From positions 310,001 through 374,000 of the forward strand of contig JAQGDQ010002372.1 of assembly GCA_030141605.1 (NCBI GenBank): 64,000 nt of DNA. The letters are read 5' to 3'. Both the position numbers and the translations under genes were made by a program. The notes below the pieces were generated by a model that did not search any database, was not told the origin of the DNA, and saw only the letters and a list, made by a program, of their open reading frames with translations. Shown here piece after piece: positions 1 to 11,038 of this stretch (its first letter is position 1; each line of letters opens with the position of its first letter). This stretch comes from Tubiluchus corallicola (Eukaryota > Priapulida > Priapulimorpha > Priapulimorphida > Tubiluchidae).

Positions 1-3000
1 TGTAAATTTATTTACTTAATGATTGAATGATTCAGCAGCCAGGTCAGCAAATTTGATCGTGGAAACTAAAATGATTAATAGTAGTCTACTGTAGACGAAC
101 ATATCTAGATAATCTTATGTAGCTTATGAAACGTCAGCAGTATCCTGAGTGTAACAGAATTAAATGCACCCCGAAAAAATTTCCTTTAAGGGTTAATACT
201 TGGTCCTCTGCTGTAGATGATTTATGTCTACACTATGATCTTAGATCTTACATTTCGTGATAAGAGCATTAATATCTTTCCTAATTGGATTTGGCCTTCA
301 TTTCTAAAGTTCAAATTGTGCAATATATATATATATATATATATGTATATTTATATATATATATATATTGGTAAAATTCAAACACTCTAGGTATACCGTT
401 TTATTAGATTTGGTGTTAACAGTGGGCATTTTCCAGGTCGCGTCAGTCAGTTGGTTGACCAATCATATAGTCGAATGAATAACTAGAGTGACCGAACGAC
501 CACATCACTGACCGGCAATAGATTGAACTGCCAAATAACTAGGATAAATAAGCAACTATGCATACAGACAAGCAAGTGAGCAGACAAACAGGCAAACACC
601 CGGAATAAAACTATTACACCTCAGCTTAACTTCGTGGTTAATGGGTAATTGGAAATGTAAAGAGAAGCCACTTAGTTACTTAATTAAAATCTAATAAAAT
701 AACTCAGTTACCCTACGATATTGGATTTTAGGATCAATAATGTCCACGTTTACTAATTTAATAAAACCGCAAATCAGCTTACTATTTTTGTGGCTAAGGC
801 AGTGTTGAGAAATTGAAATATCATTTTAGCATTGCGCGTCTTCAATTTACTTGTGGTGACATATATTTTTGCCATGTGCATTATCATCTGTTAAAAGTTC
901 TTATCTGCTCCTGAAACCTTACAATGACACATCCGCCGAGCACTTCCAGCGTTTGCAATATCATTTTTGCGAAATTGCACCATATTGGATATCTTTTTTA
1001 TGTCTCACAACATTTACAGTTAGCTATTAACGTAGCTTCAAATGCGTAACCTTGATTATCTACGTTCGACAAAACGTGGTAACGGTAATTGTAACAAGTG
1101 AAATAATATTCAGACGCTTTGCATTCATGCGTACTAGATATATTATTTTTAGTGATTTTAGAGTTTTTGTATTGTTACTATAATACCGCAAGTTTGTTTT
1201 AAATGGTCAGGGCTTTCGAATAATCTGGATGCCTGAAGTTGTTACGGTTCACACTGCGCTTGACCGAACATGGGAAAATTATTAATTTCAAAGTTCGTCT
1301 GGGATATAAAATATCTGTTTGGGGCGTTGAAAAAATAAACCTTAAATAATCAAGTAGGGGTCATTATAAGAGGGTCTGCTTGTGAACAAATTAATAACAA
1401 ATCTTCTCTATAGCTCTCTTTCAGTTCGATGCTTTCCGCGTTATTCAATGCTGAAATGTGCTTAACAAAAAACGGGAAACAACTTCTTCAGAAACGTAAA
1501 CAATGATAATCAAAGAAAAAGTTTAGCAAAATCATCAAAATGTACAAAAAGCCACGGTTCGTGGTTCCCGATGTTACAGTACGTAAAAGCAAATTATACT
1601 AATCGTAAGTGTATTGTGTTTGCTAAGAATGTTTTAAATCAGAGATATTGATTGAATGGAAGTAATTATCAGTAAACTAAAAATCAGTAAAATAAATCAC
1701 TGCAAAATGGACCCATTCGCACAAATCGCAGATAAAATTGTAAAATCTCGTGCAAATGGCATGAACTGCAAAAACTACTATATAGTTGCTCAAAAACTGC
1801 GTTTTTACCTGTAATGTGTCGCCTAACGAAGAATTGAGTTCGTGTACCGGTTTGCAGTTTAAATAATCTGACCAATTTGACCACGTTCCTCCTAACAAAC
1901 AATCTTTACTTGCATTATCTGTGAATGTAAAGGGAAATTAGTTATTATTTATTAGTTATTAATTTCATTATGCTTCATCAGCACATTTTTGGGCGTTAGA
2001 TTTCTCCAAACCACCGAAAACATACAGAGATGCAAAATGCAAAAACAGAGGTCTCACTGCTAAGGCTAATTTCAAATTAATCTAGAAGCCATCCTCCCCC
2101 TCATTATTTTTCTCTGCGGTCTGCGCCCATGTAAGCCAAACCTATTGATTAGGAAATAATTAGGAAAAACATACGAACTATTCTTTGGAAAAATTGTCTT
2201 TCGCGCAAAAAATAAATTTTTCTAAACTAAAAAAATAATAGTTTTGACGTACATTCTTGTGGGAACAACATAGGATACTGAGGAAACGATATAGTTTGTC
2301 ATGTTGGAGGGTCGACATAGAATGTCGTTGTTACGACGTCCTGTGCTGGCTGAGCGACATGAATATTTTTATTGCCAAGTTGCAGGCCCAGACTGTGCAC
2401 ACAGAAAGATAACGATGTCTCTTCAATTAAAATTAGTCTTTTATTAAAATAAGGAAATCATTAATGTCACATGGTAATCATTGTGAATGCAACATTTATT
2501 ATCATAATCCTTTTAATGGTCAATAAGGTTTCAACAAATCGAAAAATCTATTTTAGAATGAAGTTTATGCAATAGAATAGCGCGATGGTTTCGACGACAA
2601 AGAAAAATAGTCTTTCAAGGAAATGATGTGGAAGACTGCACAGTGAATATACAATTATTTGAAAAATATATTTCATCGTTTCTTTGAATTTCGTCTCTTT
2701 CGTAAGCAAGTCAGAATATTTGAAATAAATGCGGAATAAACTGTATTAGTATAGACCAGAAGTATTTGCGTTTACCGCATGAATGCTGTGAATAGTACTG
2801 CACGCGTAAATCGGTTAAATTTATGTCAACTTAACCAAACCCGTCGCAAATCGGTGAAAGTGTAAATGACAGCAAATCACGCTCAATTCACGAGATGCTC
2901 AATTACATGAAAATAGTTTAATAGTGGAAATTGGGGCGTGGCAGTTTTCGCTTTCTTCAATTTGTTCTTCAAATTTGAGGATTTTCCAGGTATTAACAAT

Positions 3001-4468
3001 GATTATTATTACGACAAACAATTTTTTCTAGTCATAGTATTGATTCTTTTGAAAGCTATTGCAAAATTTAGCCTACAAGTTATGCACTTTTATCATTACT
3101 AGTTTAGTTGCTGAATGAATATCTGTGCAGTGTCGCCTGCATACATTCTGAATTATAGTTGCACTTAAAAGCGACAAAAACAAAGGCGAAGATTCGTCAA
3201 TTGAACGCGAAAATGCAACAGAAATGCGAGCTTAGAAAACACCACAAATAAGAAAAACACAAAAAGTATAAGAAGATGAAACATGAAGAAATGTAGTGTT
3301 AAAGACGAGAACCTAAAAACTAATTAAAACCCACGAAAACACAAGCAAAATCAGAATAATACAAAGGTAGAAATTCAAAATGTGGGCATAATGAAAACAT
3401 CAAAGATAGAGGATCACTTTTAATACGTTTGTTAGTCAATACACAATTAGACGAAATAATGCGCGAACGAGAAAAAACAGAGAAAAAATCTACAAGCAAG
3501 AAAAACAAAATTCAAAAACGTGACAACACAAAACTACAAAAACGCAAAGATGAGAAAACGAAAATACGAAACGTCTCTTCTTCGATTCCGTAATTGGTTT
3601 TCATCAAGGTGTGCCTACGCATAGGAAATCTGCCTGGTTATTAATTAATTTCACAATAGCAACATTTCTGGTTCACACGATAATAAAGTCGTGCTACTTT
3701 AATTGACAGCAGGAGTCTGAGTGCAATGACAATAAGAACTAATTAGTATTGCAATTATAACAGTTCCACCTCATTTTAAATGTCACAGTTAGCATCTATT
3801 AGATACAGATTAGTAATACAGCCACTGGGTTTGTGTTATGTAAACGCGTTACGTAGTAATTAATTATTTGTTTATTATTCTTTAATAGTAATGGTTATAG
3901 ATATAATATCTGTATAGATGGATATAAGAGCATTTATTGAGTAAGTTCCATTGCTAGAACACCAGCTGTTTCATCACGCATCTTTGACCATTACATACAC
4001 CAACAGAAAGGTGTCTTCTCATTGGTGATTTTTTTCAGTTGGGCGCTGGGAAAAATTAAAGGAAAAACGCTATTTCTATTTTCGCTTTCTGCAACTCATG
4101 ACTTATCAGCGTACTGTATACTGAACGTTTTATGTTTTCAAGATGTTAATATTCACTTCTTCGCGAGAAGTTATTTTTACTAGTTACTGAGTTCGAAAAA
4201 AATGAGCTTAATTTCCTCTGATTCTTATAAATTAGCTTGAAACTCCAATTCAGGTCCTTTTAGATGGTGAGTTTTGGCAACCTCTTCCAAATACCTTTTG
4301 ATACGTTGTTTTTATTATCAACGTCGGAGAAAGGGTCTTTTCCTTTAAAAACGTTAACATAAACACACAGCTATGCAAGAGATTTCTGTCTATAATTATG
4401 CCTATGATTTTTGTTATTACTATTTTAAATGTTGTAAGTATTAATTAATAAAACAACTTCACACTAAC
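1..4468. other. Non-coding AT-rich DNA, no gene recognised
   Basis: I see no convincing exon here on either strand; the short open frames near 1677-1902 and 3320-3508 show no family resemblance. The stretch holds a TA microsatellite (322-369) and a strongly A-rich tract around 3230-3570. Since the receptor exon at 4469-4603 is read leftward, this region must be intron or 3' part of that receptor gene, but I could not find its transmembrane exons here. Confidence 0.5.
322..369. repeat. (TA)n microsatellite
   Basis: Alternating TA run interrupted by a GTATATTT block near 345-352. Confidence 0.9.
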
Positions 4469-4603
4469 CAGATGTGTCGTACTGTATGTTTCCAACAAAA
4501 GCTGGACACGTTAGATATTGAGTGAACCCTTCTAAAGTAGGTGGCCAACAAAGAATGCCGTCAAAGTGCGCTGGACAGCGTCTTCTTCCGTTGTAGAAAT
4601 ACC
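4469..4603 (-). CDS. Exon of a secretin-family (class B1) GPCR: hormone-receptor domain
   Basis: A 135-nt internal exon read on the minus strand. It is bounded by a good acceptor (pyrimidine tract ending TTCTTCAG, just right of 4603) and a donor (G|GTTAGT, just left of 4469), with phase 1 at both ends. It encodes about 44 residues including CPAHFDGILCWPPT, then LEGFTQYLTCPAF and GNIQYDTS. The spaced cysteines, the FDG-x-x-CW-PPT core and the CP-x-F run are the hallmark of the extracellular hormone-binding (HRM) domain of class B1 peptide receptors. The FxGNIQYDTS end most resembles CRF/diuretic-hormone-44 type receptors, but one exon cannot fix the subtype. The protein would be a plasma-membrane Gs-type receptor for a peptide hormone (family knowledge). 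Other exons were not found: upstream exons should lie at higher coordinates, transmembrane exons at lower coordinates or outside the window. It could be an isolated or pseudogene exon, though the frame and both splice sites are intact. Confidence 0.75.
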
Positions 4604-5054
4604 CTGAAGAAAAACGAAGAGAGACAATGATAATTTTGCTAGAGCCCAAAAAATGCGTGGGAAAATTCTGTGTTGCACGAACGACATCTATGTCACACGC
4701 ATGGGGTTATTATGACTTTCTTGTAATTTATTCCTAGACAGGGTAATAGCTCATTCCGGGCGCAAGCTAGTCTTGGGTGTTTACCTCGTAGAGTTCGAAC
4801 AAGACTGGGACACCTCTACCGGTTCAGTAACTCATCTTAGAGGATTATCATTGATAGAGAGCCATGATCCGCTCACGCTACAAACATCTCGTTGGGCAGT
4901 TGTCTGTGAGTGCTGGCTTCCGGCTTGCGGTGTAACAGCGCTATTTGACAAGAATGCGGTAAAATTCAACCATTGTGTCTGTGAGTGTCAACCAAGTGTG
5001 AATATTCTACGTAGACTAGAAGAAAATCCTGAAAAGGTGCTGCTTTAAAGTTGT
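4604..5054. other. Intergenic/intronic, possible tRNA-related short repeat
   Basis: No exon recognised. On the minus strand, 4760-4870 contains a block with a B-box-like string (TGTTCGAACTC) and an A-box-like string (TGGCTCTCTATC) about 65 nt upstream, which could be a decayed tRNA-derived SINE. The evidence is weak because the spacing and the A box are poor. The 91-codon plus-strand frame at 4773-5048 has no family resemblance and is probably chance. Confidence 0.25.
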
Positions 5055-5834
5055 AGGGGTGTTTTTTCTAAAACTGGGCAACATAGCCAGTCTTATCAAT
5101 TTGAGTATCCTCTATCCGAAAAGGCTATTGTTAGCTTGAAAATTTATCGGAAAAGGGTCGAAAACGGAAAAAATAGCCATATTAACGAGAGCGATTACGA
5201 CTTCAATTCCAGAGTAGTTGGACCTAAAAAATCCATTCCTGTTCCTGTTACTTTTATTTCAAAATGGCTGCTACGCAAAACGAAATTGTGCCGATCGTGC
5301 AATTTTATTAGCTGTACGTTTCATCTACAGTACAAAACAAAAAGCAAATTATTGCTGAATCTAGAAAATTGCTAGACTGCAAAAAAGACGCCAAAGGCTT
5401 TTGAAACTGCTCATTAAGCAAAAAACAAAGTGTTCGTTGCCTCCCCGAAAAATTGCACAGTTCGCCTAAAACTTAAGAAACTTTGCGCAGTGTTAGAACC
5501 CATCAAGGTGTTTAATTTTGGATATGCTGTGAATAGAAAATTCTCCAATTTGGCAGCCATTTTCAAGATGACCGACAAGATAACGGCCGTTAGCATACAT
5601 AGGCCATATCTTAAACAGGTAGAACAGATGAGATTATGATTTTGGTGTCTATAGGGCCTATATAGGTTTCCAAGGTTAAGAGATCCACAGCTGATACTTA
5701 AATGCACCTTACTTATGACGTCCCTTACTTAGAATTTCAGGATGGTTGCCAAGATGGCTGTACAATAGCCGATTGTACAATACTTTAGCTATATCGCATG
5801 TTCTGCTTTACAGACCAAGGATTTAAAACCTTAC

Positions 5835-5908
5835 TTGTTATTATTTTTTCATTATTATTGCTGTTGTTGTTGTTGTTGTTGCTATTGTTGTTGTTGTTGT
5901 TGTTGTTG

Positions 5909-5993
<85 letters not shown>

Positions 5994-6018
5994 CATTATC
6001 ATCATCATTATCATTATT

Positions 6019-6053
<35 letters not shown>

Positions 6054-6065
6054 CATTATTATTTA
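5835..6065. repeat. Compound (TTG)n-(TTA)n-(TCA/TTA)n microsatellite
   Basis: About 50 bp of TTG units pass into more than 100 bp of TTA units and then mixed TTA/TCA units. The long homopolymeric frames through it (poly-Leu, poly-Asn, poly-Ile) are products of the repeat, not genes. Confidence 0.95.
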
Positions 6066-6169
6066 TATTGAACAAAATCACGAATACACATCACATATTC
6101 AATACAGAATCTGATAAAGAAGCCCGAAGATAAAAAAATCCTTGAAAGAAACAGTTTAGGTCAGAATTT

Positions 6170-6832
6170 ATGGACCCTGATATAGATAATACTGATAACC
6201 TCTAAAACAATCTGTCACGTTCACTAGTGCCGCCACACCACTGTATTTGGACCAGGCTGTGCAAACAAGTCTTGCTTGGACACATTTACATTTGCCATAG
6301 TACCATTTGGCTGGCTGGCTGACAGCCATATTTAATAATTGCTTCAGTTCCACATGTCCGATGTGGTTCCCATGTCAAGTCAGTGGATTTTCTCGGTGCA
6401 GTCAAATGGTGATGGTCAAGCTGGGGACAGTGATGAACGCTTGGCCTAACAGCATCCTGCCTCATATACCACATGTCTGGTGTACTCCAATAGTGCAGCA
6501 GGTCATCCCCGCAGATGTTGGAGAAAATGCCTCCATTGACATTGCCTTTCTTGTGAACAAGCCTTTATATGCTTTGTCAATTAGCATCAAAACGTGCTTG
6601 CTGTGTCATACAAGAGTGTGACAAAACGTTCAAGCACAGGCGTGAGTTCAGTCAGCTGCTCAGCTCTAATCGTGTTTCTTAGCGATACAAATCCTTCTGT
6701 TATCGCCTTAAACACTTGCCACGTAGGCCAAACCATCTTTTCCTTCTCTCTGTAAATGCTGAAACTTGGTCGGAACCAGTATTGGCATGAAATACTGACG
6801 AAGCTGGTCTCTTTAAGTCCCATGCTATTCAC
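6170..6832 (-). pseudogene. Decayed transposon-type coding remnant
   Basis: Read on the minus strand from about 6832 to 6170, partly open frames broken by stops and frame changes contain strings such as LIDKAYKGLFTRKA, FSPTSAG and, further on, CKCVQARLVCTAW followed by SG-x-AALVNVTDC. From memory, this order (a PPTSAA-like motif followed by a cysteine-rich CKCKRAxLxCTAxCKCxGxC-like tail) is seen in repetitive proteins common in invertebrate genomes. Here the cysteine pattern is eroded and the frame is broken. It lies between the two inverted arms, as expected if it is the relic internal region of that element. I assign no function; the family resemblance is inference. Confidence 0.35.
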
Positions 6833-7735
6833 AGTTTCAAAGGGCCAAAGATATTGCCTTTATAAACTAGTAACAGCTATTTCGTCAGCCAACGTGAAGA
6901 TGGCGACCATATCGGATATTACCCTAAAGCCTTGACCTTCAAAGCCTACATATAAACAATAAAATCACCATTCTATTTGCTTCAGAATATGCAATGTAGC
7001 TAATATATTAAACAAGTGGCTACAGGCACGAAATCTTAACAGAGGTTATATTATAGGCATTTTTAGGCATTAGACATGGATTCCTTGACCTTGAAAACCT
7101 GTACTTAGACACCAAAATCGTCATCTAAACTATCTGGTCGGGCATCTTGAAAATGGCAACCATATTGGATATTTCTGATTGGTCTCATATCCCAAATTAA
7201 TCACCTTGATGGGTTCTAGCAGTGTGCAAAGTTTCATAACTTTTACGCAAAATTGGCAAGTTTAGGCAAATTATCTAGACTATATAAGTCGGAAACCGGG
7301 CGCACATTTTGTTTTTGTTTTTGCTTATTAAACTGTCTAAGTCGCCTTGTGTCTTTTTTGGGAGTCTTTTTTATATTCAGCAAGGTCGAATTAATAAAAA
7401 TAATTTGCTTTTTGTTTTTATAACAAATCTTTAAATGAAATTGCATAGTTAGCATAATTTTGTTTTGGGCGACGGCCATTTTTGAAATAAAGCTAAGAGA
7501 AACTAATTGCTTAGGCCCAGCAGCTTAAGCAAAATGTCATGATTGCATCTTAATGATAATGTTGTGGCAATGATTTTTTTAAATTTATATTGTTTGTGCA
7601 AAAACATAGCGGTCATTTCTTTTTTATTTTGCATTTTGAGCCCTTTCCGCTAATTTTTCAAGCCGGCTAGGGTCTTTTTGATTTCAAATTGACAAGACTG
7701 GCTATGCTGCCTAGTGCCCACTTAAAAAACGCCTC

Positions 7736-8401
7736 CAATGTTCCATTTTTCTGAAAAGTCGTCTAATCTAACAATTTAACTAGAATTTAAACAGCGGTAC
7801 AACTCCAAATGAGCATAAAAACCGAAATCTTTTTTGGAGGATTTCATAATTTTGTTGTGTGCAATGTTGCAGGCTATAAACGGACTCTAGCAATGGAGTG
7901 ACCATAAACTAACGGAGCAGAATTTAGGTGGCTATTTGTTAGGAGCACTGACTGCTCTGTGCTATTAGAGGTTATTTATGAGAGCATTCTTAAATTGACA
8001 TTGATTTGTTGAAGGTAGCCGTAGTTCAGAAAGAATTCGTTTCGTCAACAAGCACCTTCATATCTAAGATCTGACAACCAGCAAGTTGCTGATTCACATT
8101 TTTTATATATCTGTTGCTGATTTGTCGCGGATAGTACTAATGTTACTCCTGTATTTGTAGGACAAATTATCATCACTTTAATTTAGAAAAATCTACTTGC
8201 TCCGCAGCAAAATTGTTTTTGGTTTTACGTACACGATGTCGTTTTGTTAGTTCCAAAAGGACAGAATTTTTTTGTATTTTGTTTAACGAAACTGCTATAA
8301 ACTTTGCATACAAATTTCTTGCCGACTAAAAAAAGCATGTAGAAGTTCAACAGACAATGATATGAAACAGCAGCTTTCTAGATAATTTCAAAATACAGAT
8401 T

Positions 8402-8470
<69 letters not shown>

Positions 8471-10521
8471 GAGTGCACTGCATTGCATGGGTGGCATCGC
8501 ATTTGGTTGCGTTTTGTTTGCATTATATTTTCTGTTGCAGGTTAAATGAGAGAGTGAACACCGAGTAATTTAGCAATTTAATTAATAGTTTGTCTAATTA
8601 AAAAAACTTCAAGATCAAGCAACTCGTTAAAGCCTCAGTGGGTTTGATATCATCTTTAGATTTGATCAAGACTTTGCTAACTTAATGACATGCTTCTAAG
8701 TACGAATCGATCTGCACAAAAGCATCTGATTAAACACAGAGTGCAGAGTGAGCATCCTCAGTGTTTATGATGACATCTCCCTCAGGATGTAAGAATCAAA
8801 TAAAGAAACCCAGTCTTGATGCTTCAGCATCGAACCAAGACCATTTTTCATAAACGTATGCATTTTTCGTTGAAATAATGTAAAACGCTATCGTAAAAGC
8901 AATCTTCTTTATTCATCCTATGCATCTCATTGAATTTTTGATGTTGAATAGTCTGTTACGCCTAGGCACTCATGCACATGTATAGAGCACGAATGGCTAT
9001 CAGTGCTCGTAACTTGCAGACCTGATTGTTACGGCATTAGCTTGACTAATAATTATTATCAGGCATCTTGTGAAGACTTCCTTAGGTTTCCGAACTAAAA
9101 AACTCTAAAATTTAATAATCCACAACAAACTGTAAAGCAATAGTCATTTACCAGTCATGCGGATATAATTTGTTCTGAGATAACCTTAAGCATCAGCTAC
9201 GAATTAAGATCGATAGATGCCCTAAAATGTAGAGGCCGTAAGCATAAGCACTAGAAAAATTTCGTTGCCAACATAATTATTTTTAATTTAAAGAATACTC
9301 GGTTAACCATAAAATAAACATTTCACTTTCTGAAATAAAAGAAAACTTATACAGTAGGTTTATTTGGACATGCCTTAACCACGTGCTTACTTTTTTGCTT
9401 AATGTTAATCCAGCCCTGATACATATTAAAGCAGCATCGTCAATTTCTTCAATTTTGTTTATAATTAACGAGCATGAATTATTTTTGAAATTAATCCTTT
9501 ACAGTAAAAATGCATATACATTTAACCCGTCGAGGAGCGTAATAGAAATTGATGAACAGGTTAGAGGGAACTGATAACATAATTGACAGGAGACAGACAG
9601 GTAAATGCATATAAACCCTAAAAGGCTGTAAACCAAAATAATTATAAGATTAATATGTAATAACTATAATCAGCAATAGGCCTATATAAATAAAAACTTA
9701 CTTGTATTATTTAAAGCGTTTAACTGCAGAACGGTGCACACTGATTCCTGATCCAGCTTCTCAAACATGTTAGCAACAAGTGATTTCACTGTTTATATTC
9801 CGTATATATGTCCAGAACTGCCAATACATATTTACAGTCATTATGCACAGTTTGGGTTATTAGAATTTTAGGCCAATAGACGACAACATTTTTAAGACGC
9901 TTCAGAAACATTCGTTCAGCGCTTCAAAATAAAATCATCTTGTCCTTATAAAACAATGTTAAAAATTGCACCTTGTTTAACGCCCATGTTTACATTTACA
10001 TTTAATGAAGACAATATCTAAGTAAAAAATTGTTGCCTAATATCAAGCGTCATAATTACTGCATTTAAACAAAGATTTCAGCTTAACGCCAAAAAATAAT
10101 ACTAGCCTGTTTTAGTCTCACCACAAGATTACTGCATGAGTGGATCGCTTTATGAAGCCATCTTCCCTGATGTTGCTTTTCACTGAAGCCCGTTCCTGAG
10201 CAATGCTATAATCCAGTCTACGTTTCAGTTCAGCAGAGGAGCGCGCAAATGTGGTAATTAACTCGAAATTTCGATTGTAATGTTTGTAAAATGTTCGCCA
10301 GAAATAAATAGGACACCTGCGCCATTAACAGAATTAACGACATGCGCAAACTAAAAATTATTTTGCTTAGTTATCACAAATAATCAAAAACAGATACGAT
10401 TATATCTTAAGATATGGCAAATTGGTAATTGCTCATGAAAAGTGTATATGTGACAACAAGGGCACTATCGAAATACGGAAGATGATATCAATAATAAGCA
10501 ACCTGTTTATATATATATAAA
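7736..10521. other. Intergenic, no gene recognised
   Basis: AT-rich sequence without a convincing exon on either strand. The only clear feature is the GA microsatellite at 8403-8469. Confidence 0.6.
8403..8469. repeat. (GA)n microsatellite
   Basis: About 33 uninterrupted AG dinucleotides. All purines lie on the plus strand. Confidence 0.98.
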
Positions 10522-11038
10522 CTAAATAAGAACAACATTGCTATTGTTCTTGCAGATTAGAACTTGCACTTATTTTGACGTGAATTCATGTACTGTGCCT
10601 ATAGCAGTAGCAAATTTTTATTTTACCAAAATATTCTTGCGCGCCAGCTGGAATACAAATTGCACAGCAGTGAAGTGGTTAATTTAGATGATCTACTGGA
10701 TTGTTTAATGCCCAGATGATATATATTATGTCAAACTGATATAAGCATGCCTAATTTATATTATTTGCTTGAAAATCTTATCGATGTTATATTAGCACTG
10801 ATGTTTTAATGCACTGACTCACTTGCACCTGCACTGTGGAGAGACTTGAATCAGGTACTACTGTTTTGTTAATCCACTTTAAACAAATAAAGATTATATA
10901 TATGTATTCCAGCTGGCGCGCAAGAATATTTTGGTAAAATAAAAATTTGCTACTGCTATAGGCACAGTACATGAATTCACGTCAAAATAAGTGCAAGTTC
11001 TAATCTGCAAGAACAATAGCAATGTTGTTCTTATTTAG
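10522..11038. mobile_element. Foldback structure: perfect 136-bp inverted repeat
   Basis: 10522-10657 is the exact reverse complement of 10903-11038 by my reading. Both arms carry the blocks CTAAATAAGAACAACATTG, GACGTGAATTCATGTACTG and GCGCGCCAGCTGGAATACA (reversed on the right). The arms enclose 245 bp of unrelated AT-rich DNA, and the flanks diverge at once outside the arms. Arm identity without decay points to recent origin: a foldback/MITE-type insertion, a recent inverted duplication, or an assembly artefact. No protein is encoded; the 61-codon minus frame at 10787-10972 is a by-product of the right arm. Confidence 0.85.

Larger units (their letters stand above)
5055..7735. mobile_element. 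2.7-kb repeat element with long diverged inverted arms
   Basis: The left arm (about 5055-5770) and the reverse complement of the right arm (about 7040-7735) align along most of their length. Both begin GGTGTTTTTT / GGCGTTTTTT followed by a shared CATAGCCAGTCTT block. Both share a block around TTTATTTCAAAATGGC (5256 and 7487), one around AGAACCCATCAAGGTG (5495 and 7220), one around CCATTTTCAAGATG (5556 and 7160), and GATTTTGGTGTCTA (5637 and 7117). A partial further copy of the terminal module lies at about 6885-6990. The centre holds a TTG/TTA microsatellite and decayed coding-like sequence. The arms differ at many positions, so the element is old. It may be one long-TIR DNA element or two inverted copies of one repeat. 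I saw no clear target-site duplication. Confidence 0.6.

Noticed and set aside
5785-6133. Long frames of poly-Leu, poly-Asn, poly-Ile and poly-Tyr
   Set aside because: They are translations of the TTG/TTA microsatellite on all frames, with no flanking coding signal.
8403-8469. GA tract as a GAGA-factor promoter element
   Set aside because: No gene start is found near it; it is a plain microsatellite.
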